Assembly (NCBI RefSeq): GCF_937616625.2
Contig: NC_065570.1
Coordinates: forward strand, 71,079,665-71,143,664
DNA from: Mercurialis annua
Taxonomy: Eukaryota > Streptophyta > Magnoliopsida > Malpighiales > Euphorbiaceae
DNA length: 64,000 nucleotides
Direction: 5' to 3'
Numbering within the stretch: the stretch's first letter is position 1; each line of letters opens with the position of its first letter. Shown piece by piece: positions 35,378-47,048 of this stretch. The notes under the pieces were generated by a model that was not told the origin of the DNA, made no database searches, and saw only the letters and a program-made list of their open reading frames with translations. The position numbers and the translations under genes were made by a program.

Positions 35378-36520
35378 CTAGGTCGATACCCGCGCGTTGC
35401 GCGGGTTTGATAATAAAATCTACAACAAAATTATTTTCTTATACTATCTTATTTGATATATGAAAAATTTGAACAGTAAAAAATCTACAACAAATTTATT
35501 TTCTTATACAATCTTATTTGATACATGAAAAATTTAAATAGTAAAAAGGATAAATAATTTCATTTCATTTTATAATCATATATAGTTGTAAAGATATGAA
35601 CACACAGTAGCATATGATGCATATTACCATCAAGCAAATAAAAATAATAATATCATTCGAACATATTCTAACTATAAATTAACAATTTGCGTGCTTTTTT
35701 TTTCTCTTATAATAAAAACACATCAATCGAGCGTAAATAATAAAAAATCAACTATAAGTAATTTTTTTTTTGTGAAATATGGATATATTTTGTCATATGA
35801 AAAAATAAAAAATACATACCTTGCTTTTAATGTTCAAGTGCATACATGTATATAAGATAAGAAATTATGTATATGAAATTTTATTGATGGTTCTCATTTA
35901 TATATAAAAAAGTAGTCTTTTCATATTTCATAACTTACAAATATTAATAATGTAGACTTTTAAGATTTCATAATAAAATAACTTTAAAAATTTATAGCTA
36001 ATTAAAAATAATAATTGAATTCATAATTTATAACATTAATGATGTATAAAAAAAAACTCTTTAAATTTATAACTTTTTAAACACTAATAAAATATATTAA
36101 ACATTAGAAATATTCAAATACACTACATACTAAATATTATAAATACATTAGGCTCTTTAAATTTTAATTTCATAATTTTAATTTTTTTAAAATACCATGA
36201 ATTTAAACCATCATTTTTTAAATTTAAATTACTTTTTTAAAATATATTTTATGTCATAATTTATAAAAGTAAATAATTAAATAAAACGTGAAAAGTATTT
36301 TTATATATCTTTATGATAAATCAATTTAAAGTTTTTTTACTAATATTTATAGGCTATGAAATTCAAAAAGTTGTTTATTATATTATTAATGTTTATAAAT
36401 TACAAAATACTTTAAGAAATAGAAAGATAATTAAAAAGAAAGCCACTTGGTAAAATTTTAATGTGACACTTGGCAAGTTTTTGTTAATTCTAAATAGCTC
36501 AAGATTATACTATAGTATGA
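35378..36520 (-). mobile_element. Non-autonomous Helitron, 1143 bp, both ends visible
   Basis: On the minus strand the 5' end is TCATACTATAGTATAATCTT (from 36520). The 3' end has a perfect hairpin CCCGCGC-AAC-GCGCGGG, then 9 bp later CTAG at 35381-35378. It lies between host A (35377) and T (36521), the expected A|T target without duplication. AT-rich interior, no Rep/helicase frame. Confidence 0.8.
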
Positions 36521-36747
36521 TATGATGATTTTTATTTTTTGTTTTCTAATTAGATTAAGAATTTAATTTACTAATAGAGTTTAAATTATTTATAACTATT
36601 AGATTTTTTGAATTGATTACTAAATTTTGAGAAGAGTATTTTTTTCTCATAAATTTGGAATTATTTGAATCAACAAATGCCTAAATTACCTAGTATTACT
36701 TGAATCAATAGGTTTTTAAAAGCTATAATCTGAAGTTATTTTATTAA

Positions 36748-37117
36748 GGCTTAATCACCAAAAAAACCCTCACCTTTTAGCCCCTTTTCAGTTGCACCCT
36801 GACGTTGCAATTTTGTCAGTTACACCTGATTCGCATCTTTGGGTTTTAATTCCACCCTCAAAATCAAATTGGACTTTTTTCACTCGGAAAAAATTCATAA
36901 AAACCCTTATAAAGTACTCGTTTAAATTCTTTTTCACATAAAAAGTTAAAAATGGATGACTTATTTTAACTTTTTTCAAATGAAAAAGAGATCAATTTAG
37001 TACTTGAGGGTGGAATTGAAAACCAAAGGTGTGAATTAGGGTGCAACTGATAAAATTGCAACGTCAAGGTGCATTTGAAAAGAGACTAAAAGGTGGGGTT
37101 TTTTTGAAGATTAAACC
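36748..37117. mobile_element. Foldback MITE, 370 bp, 9-bp TSD
   Basis: Starts GGCTTAATCACCAAAAAAAC and ends ...GAAGATTAAACC, with long inverted arms. Perfect TSD ttttattaa at 36739-36747 and 37118-37126. The truncated copy at 4924-5220 is the same family. The open frame at 36788-36979 lies inside the arms and is not a gene. Confidence 0.88.
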
Positions 37118-37389
37118 TTTTATTAATCAATACATTTATATGTTGATCTAAGTTTCCGCAATGTCATAGAGCCAAGATTGAATTTTTGAGTTCTATAAGA
37201 CCCCTGTAAATAGACATATTTTGCTGTTCTAATTTCAGCATGTAAAACAAGAAAATTTCTTTAGTGGTCCTACATAATCATAATGCATGTGTTGAACATA
37301 TTAACTCAGAAGATACATTTTACTAATACAAGAAAACCTACACAATTATCAGCACTAACATTTTTGTAAGCACCTACAGAATTGAGCAG

Positions 37390-37726
37390 GGCTTAATACA
37401 TAGTTTGACCCCTGAACTTGTACCCTTTTACCCATCTAACCTCCAAACTTAACGTCTCACCTATTGAACCCCTGAACTTGTTAAATAACCCGATTTGACC
37501 CCGAACTTGATAAATACGTAAACATTGAACCCCTCCGTACACAATTTCTTCTAGAACGTTTCAAGTGACAGGTGGACACGAAGGGTTCAATATTTGCATA
37601 TTTATCAAGTTCAGGGGTCAAATCGGATTATTTAACAAGTTTATAGGTTCGATAGGTGAGACGTTAAGTTTAGGGGTTAGATGGGTGAAAGGGTACAAAT
37701 TCAGAGGTCAAACTATGTATTAAGCC
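37390..37726. mobile_element. Foldback MITE, 337 bp, 10-bp TSD
   Basis: Starts GGCTTAATACATAGTTTGAC and ends GGTCAAACTATGTATTAAGCC in inverted form. The arms pair almost over their full length. The direct repeat aattgagcag is at 37380-37389 and 37727-37736. It lies about 1.2 kb upstream of the plus-strand subtilase. Confidence 0.9.
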
Positions 37727-38898
37727 AATTGAGCAGTATAACTAGCATAAGCCGTACACAAAATATAACAGTATGCAACACAGGGACAGAGTGTTCATAT
37801 CCAAAATGTGCAGAAAAACAGAATCATATGCTCTAATATGGAATATTATAGCCAAACAGAACATTATTTGATTTGATCTACACAGTCATTCTTGATTCGA
37901 AGAGATTCATTTTCTTAATAAGAAACGAAATTAATAAATCTAGACTTGCAGATTCCTAATTAGATAATAGTATCTGCAGTAGCATTGTAATCAATATAAA
38001 TTTATCGAACAGTCGGTCCAGTTTCAAAAATAATTATAAAGAATCATGGACGTTGACATCAACACTGAACTTTCTAATTTCGAATTTGCAAATAATTTTG
38101 TTGCTGCTTTTGTTAATTTTTTCGTTGTCTTGCAAAAGATTCAAAGTGTAATTAAGTCTAATGCCCTATTATTTAAAATCAGTAGCAGCTACATTTCATA
38201 ATTATGTAATTTATAACTCAAGAAATCAACATCAGTAATTGCAATAAGAAGAAATACGCACAATACAAGCAAATTAATTTCCACTGATATGTGCAAACAA
38301 ACAAGCTAGAACAAACAAAGACAGAATTGGAAAGCATTGCAATGTCAACGAATGTAAAGATTACAGAAAACAAAATCAAATCATAAATATAGCAAATATA
38401 GCAACAGAAACAAGAAAGCTGCCGCTTTCTGCCTTTATTCTTGCCGTTTTGGCGTCTTTATCGCCTTGTGTTTTATCGCCTTCTGTTTGTGCCTCCTATA
38501 GACGGCATTTTAGTGTAATTGGAGTTTTGATGCGATTATATTTTTCGTATGTTCTTGATTAGACTTCAGTTTTACCAAATTTTATTTTTAAAATCAAACT
38601 GTTGACAATATTGAAATGCTTTTGTACTCGTACAAAAATGTCAACTAAGAAGGTTCATTCTTCAGCGGGCGGTTGCCATTTGGAATTATTAAAAAGAGCA
38701 ACTAAAAACATACTCTACAGCATAATATTCAGGAGAAAGAACAACTTAGAGAACATTAGGCCTCGGGATTTACAATGTACAGCTGGCACTTAGTACAATT
38801 TAATTAGAATCTGCTGCTAACAATGTCCGCCCAACCTTACTGTTTATATTCTAATGATCTTCTTCAGTTTCAAAGTCAACTCATCCACAATCGCAAAG

Positions 38899-41181
38899 AT
38901 GAGATTTTCCGATATCTTTTCGAACTATATTCTCTATTGCCTGCTGTTATTGCTACTTGGGTGCGATTTTGCTGTCTCGGAAAATGAAGAATTGCAGACA
39001 TATATCATCCACGTGGACCACTCTCAGAAGCCTGATTCTTTCTCATTCCATGAATCATGGCATCGGTCCATGCTAAGGTCTTTGTCATATCCTGCTGATG
39101 ACAAAGAAATGCTACTGTATTCATATAACCATGTTATGCATGGATTTAGTGCCAGGCTCACGCAAACGCAACTATCTGAAATCGAGAAATCTCCAGCACA
39201 TGTTGCCACATTTCAGGAGTCTTTCGGCAAGCCATTCACCACTTACAGTCCCAAGTTTCTTGGACTAAGACAAAATCTTGGCTTGTGGCCTGCTGCATCA
39301 TATGGGGAAGGTGTGATCATAGGAATTATTGACACGGGAATTTGGCCCGAGAGCGAGAGCTTCAACGACAAACGAATGCCTCCTGTGCCTCAAAGATGGA
39401 AGGGACAGTGCGAGAATGGCACTGCATTTGGTCCTTCTAACTGCAACAGAAAGCTTATTGGAGCAAGATCATTCAGCAAAGGACTAAAAGCTGCAGGCAG
39501 AAAAATAAATCCAGAATACGACTATGACTCGCCGAGAGACTTCTATGGCCACGGAACCCATACATCATCCACAGCTGCAGGTAACCATGTGCTTGGTGTG
39601 AGCCACTTTGGATATGCGAAAGGCACAGCGAGAGGTATAGCACCACAAGCGCATGTTGCCATGTACAAGGTCCTTTTTGCGACAGATTCACTGGAAAGTG
39701 CAGCAACCGATGTGCTTGCTGGAATGGACCAAGCAATCGCTGATGGAGTCGACATCATGTCCTTGTCTCTCGGTTTTGATCAAACACCTTACTACAGCGA
39801 TGTTATTGCCATCGCCTCACTTTCCGCTGTGGAGAAAGGGATTGTTGTTGTGTGTGCAACTGGGAATGACGGAGGCCATAACTCGACGCATAATGCAGCC
39901 CCTTGGATTACAACAGTTGGAGCCGGCACTCTTGATCGAAGTTTCACCGCTACAATGACTCTAGAAAATGGGGTAACAGTGGAAGGAACATCATACTTCC
40001 CGGAAAGTATTTACATTTCTAATGCTACTATATACTATGGAATAGATAATGAAAACAAATCCGCCTGTGTATACGGGGCATTAAATAAAAGTGAGGTTCA
40101 TGGAAAGATAGTCTTTTGTGACAATAGCCTAAAGAATGATATCGAGGGACAGAAGCAGGAAATTGAAAGGGTGGGTGCATATGCTGGAATTCTCGCAACG
40201 GACTTGTTACTTATGGATCCCTTAGCTTTTACAATTCCCTGCCTGATTCTACCAACTGCTTCAGCTGCTACAGTTAAAGAGTATGTGACTGCGGCGAATT
40301 TGCCAAAGGTGAAAGTTATGACCTTCGTGACCACCAATTTGGGCACTGCGTCAGCACCGCAAGTGGCTTATTTCTCCTCTAGAGGACCAGACCCTATCAA
40401 CCCAAGTATTCTGAAACCAGATATTCTGGCTCCAGGGGTGGACGTGCTTGCAGCTATTGCACCGAACAAGAACCACATGAAAGTGGGCAGATATGAACTT
40501 GCGACAGATTATGCACTTTTTTCAGGCACATCAATGGCTGCACCCCATGTTGCTGGAGTGGCGGCATTACTCAGAGCTGTCCATCCTGAATGGAGTCCAG
40601 CAGCAATCCGATCAGCTATTATGACCACAGCTTATAACACAGATAACAAGGGCTCAACTTTGAAAGACCAATGGACAGGCGCTGCAGCCACACCTCTCGA
40701 CTTTGGGTCAGGACATATCAACCCCAACAAAGCCATGGACCCTGGTCTCATCTACGACATGTATCTGCAAGATTACGTCAACTTCATATGCAGCCTCGGC
40801 TACACAGACAAGCAGATAAGTGCTGTCATTAGGCGAAGCCAATGGAATTGCAGTCAAGAAAGTAATGACCTAAACTATCCTTCTTTTATCAGCATATTCA
40901 ATAAGAGTAGCACGCCACAGGTGAAGAAATTTAGCAGAATGCTAACCAATGTAGGAGACGACGCAGCTGCTTACAACGCAACTCTGTTGCTTCCTCTTGG
41001 AATGAAAGGCACCTTAGAGCCAAGTAAATTGTTTTTCACTCGGAAATATCAAAGTCTAAGTTTTTCTCTGAGTTTAGAGATAGATAAAGAAGTTTCATCA
41101 GCTGTGATCTATGGTAATCTCAAATGGACTGATCAACACGGCCATGTGGTATCAAGCCCCGTAGTTGCAGTCAATATCTAG
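38899..41181 (+). CDS. Subtilisin-like serine protease, divergent copy E
   Basis: Intronless, 760 residues from the ATG at 38899, which starts a clean signal peptide (MRFSDIFSNYILYCLLLLLL). An in-frame ATG at 38854 would add 15 residues. The I9 propeptide (TYIIHVDHSQKP) is followed by the S8 domain with Asp145 (GIIDTG), His218 (GHGTHT), Asn323 (ATGNDGG) and Ser545 (SGTSMAAPH). The protease-associated insert and Fn3-like C-terminus (RMLTNVGDDAAAYNA ... SSPVVAVNI) complete the usual architecture. All catalytic residues are present. It lies opposite in strand to the A-C array and is more distant from A-C than they are from each other, so it is a separate SBT1/SBT3-related lineage rather than a recent tandem copy. 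Predicted to be secreted. Confidence 0.95.
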   Translation: MRFSDIFSNYILYCLLLLLLGCDFAVSENEELQTYIIHVDHSQKPDSFSFHESWHRSMLRSLSYPADDKEMLLYSYNHVMHGFSARLTQTQLSEIEKSPAHVATFQESFGKPFTTYSPKFLGLRQNLGLWPAASYGEGVIIGIIDTGIWPESESFNDKRMPPVPQRWKGQCENGTAFGPSNCNRKLIGARSFSKGLKAAGRKINPEYDYDSPRDFYGHGTHTSSTAAGNHVLGVSHFGYAKGTARGIAPQAHVAMYKVLFATDSLESAATDVLAGMDQAIADGVDIMSLSLGFDQTPYYSDVIAIASLSAVEKGIVVVCATGNDGGHNSTHNAAPWITTVGAGTLDRSFTATMTLENGVTVEGTSYFPESIYISNATIYYGIDNENKSACVYGALNKSEVHGKIVFCDNSLKNDIEGQKQEIERVGAYAGILATDLLLMDPLAFTIPCLILPTASAATVKEYVTAANLPKVKVMTFVTTNLGTASAPQVAYFSSRGPDPINPSILKPDILAPGVDVLAAIAPNKNHMKVGRYELATDYALFSGTSMAAPHVAGVAALLRAVHPEWSPAAIRSAIMTTAYNTDNKGSTLKDQWTGAAATPLDFGSGHINPNKAMDPGLIYDMYLQDYVNFICSLGYTDKQISAVIRRSQWNCSQESNDLNYPSFISIFNKSSTPQVKKFSRMLTNVGDDAAAYNATLLLPLGMKGTLEPSKLFFTRKYQSLSFSLSLEIDKEVSSAVIYGNLKWTDQHGHVVSSPVVAVNI

Positions 41182-42622
41182 ATGTTTGGCAATAATAAAA
41201 AACTTAGAGCCAAAAAACACAATAAATGTCGCAGAAGACGACATTCAATCTTGTTTTCATTTATTTATCTGTTGCCTATATTCCGAAGAATAAAATCCTT
41301 AGTTTTGTAAAAGTTATGGATGATAAAAGATTTTTCCTCACTGTTACTTTACGATTACCACAGACATTAAATAAACTTCAAAAACATGATGCCTTGCCTA
41401 ACAAAAGTCAATTAACAATAAAGGGTAGCGCCCACATATATGCGGAGCATTCAATCTCACATGACAATTGGCTAAAGATCTTTAATTTGTGGCCCATGTT
41501 GGTCTAAGACCAGCAAGCACGCAGAGGAGAAAAACAAAAAAGAGATCAGTCAATAAAGTAATAAATACAGAACTTCTATTACTAAGGTCTCTAACGGTTG
41601 AGGTAGAACAAAAGGAAGCCTAAAAGCAGAAAGAAAAAGGAAAAAAACATGAAATAGAAAAGGTTCATCACACATTTTGGTATAAAGACCAGAATCAGCA
41701 AAACAAATAATCAAAATACATTGGAGGGGTCCAATGATGTACTGTATCACTCAGTTCATGTTTAGCTGTCAAGATTTCTGTGGCCACAATTAGGCCCCCA
41801 CAATCTTTAAAAACCTTATGGGGTGATATGCAATGACCACTCATGTGCAATGTAGGACCAAAGCTTTTATATTCATTTGCAGAGAAACATAACTTCAAAA
41901 GCATTTTGTCTTAATAACAGTTTAGCATAGAATTAATTCTTCAAAAGAAAATTTAAAGTCATATTTCAATTATGATGCATTGAAAGATTATGAATTAACT
42001 GCACTGATTATACCTGCCAAATTGGATCATTGACTGGCAAATATCTGCACATAGTTGTTTGTCGGTGAGAAAACAAGCTGAAGTTAGATTTACATATAAA
42101 TGAGGACTTGTAAACACTTTAATCATGTACCCTAACCTCCCACCCAAGTACTCCCCCACCCACCAAAAACAAACAGCCCCTTAAATGGACGAACAAGATT
42201 TGAAAGAACACCGACATATACACACAAAAAAACAAAAGAATGAAGATTTCAAATGAATTTAAGTATATCAACCAAAAGTCGAAGCATCACATGTTGACAT
42301 GCATTAAGAATGATAGAAGTAAGAATCTATTATTAAACCAAATATTCTGATTGCAAGATGAATTACACAGTCAAGCATCTACAACAAAACTTAGATTTCA
42401 TACACATCAATAATCCATCCGAAAACCAACAATATTTCAAACATCAATTGCATATCTCAATGGAAGGAGGTGCTATTTAATCTAAATTTACTGTTAAATA
42501 CAATATGGATCGCTTATAGAGGTAAAATGGATGATATGTGTATACACCAGCTCTGAGTAAGAGGAATATGAACAAAACATGGTCAATCCATTCATCTTGT
42601 ACATGAGTTTTGGCAAGGCAAC
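41182..42622. other. Region between convergent subtilase E and receptor-like kinase
   Basis: This holds the 3' ends of both convergent genes. No further coding sequence, RNA gene or transposon terminus was recognised. Confidence 0.4.
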
Positions 42623-45298
42623 TTACTGTTCTTCAGCTTCCTGCTTTCTCCACAATGTTCTATTGGTTTGAGCACCACTTTCATAACCGCTACTGTCACC
42701 AGATTCATTTACACGCTTTTCGGTTTTTAATCCATCACCGTGAGTTCGCCCATGTTCCCTTCCAGTTCTGCGATCCTGAAAATAAGATAGAAAGGCAATC
42801 ATGACAGTGAAGAGATGATGCACAGAGGAAAGGACCATATGGTATTAATGTTTTCAAGGTCATACTTATTGGGTTTACATATTGAAACGACAGAATGCTT
42901 AATGCATATCTTTTCAGTCAACAGTCTGAGCGCCCATAATTTGAGCACCCCAACAATGCCATAAAAGACAAGTCCGATCCTCAGTTTGACTTTTCATGTT
43001 TAACTAAACAAAGTTCGATGTAGAATTTTGATAAGGATTACATCTTGTAGCTTATTCTCAACAGCATGATTCCATTGACTGAGTTGGTATCACATTCTCA
43101 ACTAACCACTGAAGTTCTTACTATAAACAAGCAAATCATTGTTTGATTTGTTTATCGTTCTTGCTGAAAATTTCAAAAGTGCATTGCAAGGATCTAGGCA
43201 GTAGCAATTCATAATGGAGGAAACTTAATGAGATAAAGATCAAAAACTAACTTGAAGACAGACAGCCAAGATACAAAAATGCTCAATTACTAGACTAAAA
43301 TATGAACTTACATCTCGGAATGGGAACTCATCAGCTTCAAGCATATGTATCACGTGTCCCATCTTTGGCCTTTTCTGTGCATTTGGGTCAACACACCGTA
43401 ATGCTACTAAAAGGGCACGCTTAAGCGCTCTTGAAGAAGGCTTCTCTGGCAACCTAGGATCCAAAACTCCCTCTGCATTCCTATTGGTAACCATGGTCTT
43501 AAGCCACTCAACTAGGTTCACCTGGAAGTAAGATCTACCAATAAATATCAAGACAAAAAAAATTTATAATTTTGTTTGAATTTTTTTCATCAAGTACATT
43601 TGTTAAACGCATACCTCTCCTGCAGGACGGCTATAATCAACTGGGTTTCTTCCAGAAATGATTTCCATAAGAAGAATCCCAAAGCTATATACATCACTTC
43701 TTTCATTCAGCATGCCGGTACTTGCATATTCGGGAGCCACATATCTATTGAACAAAACATAGTTGTCATTCTTTTGTATTCCATGAAGATCAGGAGTGCC
43801 TATCATATAAAAGAATAACTAACACTTATACTCATTAAAGAGGTGAGAACACACCCGAATGTCCCCATCACACGAGTAGTAACATAACTATGATCCGAGC
43901 CCAAGAGTTTTGCAAGACCAAAATCAGAAACTTTAGCATTCCACTGCCTGTCCAGTAAAATATTGCTAGATTTGATATCTCGATGAACAACCTTTGGTTC
44001 AAGCGCTTCATGCAGGTACATCAACCTATATGGTCAATCAAGTTTTAGTCTCAAAAAGTTTTAATAAATGAAGGCATGCATCTAAGAATAGAAGCTCTAA
44101 CATTCACCATGCTAAAAATCAATATATCAATTACCCTTTTGCTGTTCCAAGTATAGCATTCATGCGAATCTCCCATGTAAGAGGACTGCAAGGCCCGACA
44201 TCTCCATGTAGCCACTGCTCTAAGTTTCCATTGTCAACATACTCATAAACAAGCATCCTATGGCAAAAAAAAAACATCAGTTCATCGCAATCAAAGATAA
44301 AGACCAGAAAGACAATTACTTGATGTGCTGCAAACCAAGAACAGAAGTACCTATGAGCTCCTTCAGCACAATAACCAAGCAGCCTGACCAAATTCTTGTG
44401 CCGGACACGTCCAATGGCTTCTACTTCTACCTTAAACTCCTTCTCAGCTTGTCCCCTGCATCAAAAGCTACAAACTTTAAAACCTCAACAAGTATTTAAA
44501 CTCTCTATCAACCGGAAAGTAGATAAATTTACATGCATTACCATAAAGCTACCAATGTAAAATCATAAAACTTTAATAAATCATGAATTACTTCATGAAA
44601 TTCTAGATTAAAACTTGATATCAAATAATGCCATATAAAACTCAATCATACCTGTTGTTAAGCAAATTTTTGACAGCAACACTAGAATTATCATTCAAAA
44701 CACCACGGTAAACAATCCCATAACCACCTTCACCAATCACATTCTCATCAGCAAAACCATTAGTAGACACTTCAAGCTCCCTGAGAGTATACCAGTGACC
44801 CCACCCCAAATGCGAAACTTCTGGCACAGTAATAGCACCACCACCCTGATCACCAGACCGAGGGCCGGACCGGGTCTCCCCACTTCCATGACCCGACCCA
44901 TCAGCTCTGTTGGGGTAAGAAATTCTGTGGTCCTTCCCAATTTCAATATGAATTCTGTTCCTCCCAGCAACAGGACTGCTCCCATCTTCAAGAAGAACAT
45001 GCTCTGACTCAGGAACTGGGTCAGGAGTGAGTGTTTTGGGGTCAATTATGATTTCTTGAATTTCTTTGGAGACATTTGGGATTGTTGGGTTGTTGAGATA
45101 AGACTTGAAGTTTGTAGAGGGAGGCGTTTTGTTTTTGGTGTTAGTCCTGCTGCGTCTTGAAGTGAACCAAAGAGAGATAACAAAAAGAACAAGAACAATA
45201 GCTGCTCCTACACATATTCCGACCACCACCCATAAACGTAAACCAAATATTGAAGTTTTTTTCGATAATTGATCATTCAAAGAAGAATAATTTGCCAT
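42623..45298 (-). CDS. Membrane-anchored receptor-like Ser/Thr kinase (At1g01540/At4g01330-like), seven exons
   Basis: Exons on the minus strand are 45298-44652, 44455-44351, 44257-44135, 44025-43855, 43744-43615, 43521-43312 and 42775-42623. All introns are GT-AG, and the joined frame encodes 512 residues. A short outer N-terminus and one transmembrane helix (about 18-45) are followed by a variable basic/Gly linker and then [18 protein letters not shown], the hallmark of this family. The kinase domain has glycine loop GEGGYG (189-194), VAVK Lys210, catalytic HRDIKSSN (306-313), DFG (326-328) and APE. The kinase looks active. The extracellular part is too short for a ligand domain, so it probably works with partner receptors. 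The alternative upstream start in the same frame lacks an ATG. Function in Arabidopsis is not well defined. Confidence 0.93.
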
Positions 45299-47048
45299 TT
45301 TTAATCTCTTTTTTTCTTCCCTCTTTATGCCATATAAATTCAAAGATTAAAACTTTGCCACATGAAAACACAAGAAAGAAGAAACACAGTGGCAACAATT
45401 AAAAGAAGAGTGAGCAGAGTGAGTGGGGTTTTAGATAAATAGAGAAGAAGATAGCCAGCTGGCACTGATAGGATATCTAGAAAAGTGGAATTCTTACTTT
45501 GTGTATAATTAATTGTGCTATGCCTATCTATCTAAACAAACCATTAACTTTTCTTTTTGAACAATAAAAACAGGCCATTCACTTTGTAGTGGAACTGGAA
45601 TATGTTTTTAGTCTAATTTGAAAATTATGTTTTTCAAAACACTACTAAAATGGGTCAATTTGGCTTCTTTTTTATTCACTTGGAAAAAGCGTTTGTCGGA
45701 AGAGTTAAACCTACGACCTAAGTAAAATGCTGCCAACTTAAATCTCTTTAGATTTAGGGTTAGGTTGAACTTCCTGTTTGTATTGATTTTTGTCACTGTT
45801 CAGCTACTCATGTGTGAACATAGAAATAAAAGCATTAGTAGAAAAATGTAGTGATGGGAGCAATAAGTATTAAATAACACGAGTGCAATAATTGCTTTGT
45901 CACTGAGTTCTATGAGTTTGTTTATCTGGAAATTAATGTAGTAAGAAAGTTGACCATTACTGGGAATATTTTCGGGTTTGTTCCTAATTGGATTCTTAAT
46001 GAAATCTTGACCCCAGATGATTTGTTTAATCGGTTTAATAAACAAACACTGACACTAGAATAATAATCTTTATGAAATTCAGTACAAAGCGGCAATAAAT
46101 TCATGTGATTAATAAATGGAAAAAGAAACAAACAAAGAAGAAGAAGGCAATCGGCTTGTCGTTTGTGATTAGAGAGTAGAGTATTGCCAAATAAGGGTTT
46201 ACATCAATATGGGTTGTCTTTTTTGGGCCTAATATTGAGTGGACCCATAGCCTGCAATCACTTCTATTCCACAGCCTCTAATTAAGGGAATTTGTCAAAT
46301 ATACTTTGTTTTAAAAATATTTGCTAAAATTACTCTAAATTTAAAATTTTATTTTTTTATTCTTTTCTTCGAAAAATCTACTTTTTTACTCTAAAAATTT
46401 ATAAAATACTTTGTTTTTAAAAAAAATAATTGTATGAAACTCTATTAAGAACTGTCTTTCAAACCCCATTAGAAATTGTGTAGAAACGGTTTTCACAAAG
46501 ATTTCAAATTATCTTTATAGAAACCGTTTAAAATCCCATTAGAAATTGTATTTAAAACGGTTTATAAAACAATTACAAAATTATTTATTTTTAAAAACTG
46601 TTTGAAACCCCATTAGAAAATATACTGGAAACGGTTTGAAACTGCAGAATAAAAAAATAAATATATAAAATTTTAGATACGACTAAAAACATTTAATTTT
46701 TTGATGAAATTTTGCAAATATTTTTATTTTTAAATAACCAAATAATCAATACTTATCTGAATTGCCAAAATCAGATATGAAACTCTACACTACAACTCGA
46801 GTATTGTAGAGTGTAACGAGGAAAATACAAGTATATATATGGGGCGACCTAAAAAAAGCTTATGGTGGACAGTTGAACTCCTTATTTTTTGAATCTCTGA
46901 AAAAATATGAATATATGCTTTAATAGTATAGTTTTTCGTCTTTGAAATTTATAACATTGACCACCTTAAATTTTTTATATTATCTATCTTATAAATTTTC
47001 GGTACAATCTTGCCCACTTTATCTAAAATTTATGAATCTGACACTCAA
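45299..47048. other. Upstream region of the receptor-like kinase
   Basis: Non-coding. It contains the kinase promoter (no clear TATA box recognised) and the degenerate tandem repeat at about 46437-46650. I found no other gene. Confidence 0.4.
46437..46650. repeat. Degenerate tandem repeat, about 72-bp unit, three copies
   Basis: The phrase (a)aacCCCATTAGAAAttgt followed by GAAACGGTTT recurs starting near 46461, 46531 and 46605. Each repeat is preceded by AACTGTTT or AACCGTTT, so every unit also contains an AAACCGTTT/AAACGGTTT inverted pair. Non-coding. Confidence 0.65.

Noticed and set aside
36788..36979. 63-residue minus-strand open frame
   Set aside because: Lies wholly in the arms of a foldback element; a by-product of the repeat.
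43240..43311. Extension of the kinase past exon 6
   Set aside because: Reading past FPFRD enters intron sequence after a good GTAAGT donor. The true last exon is at 42775-42623.
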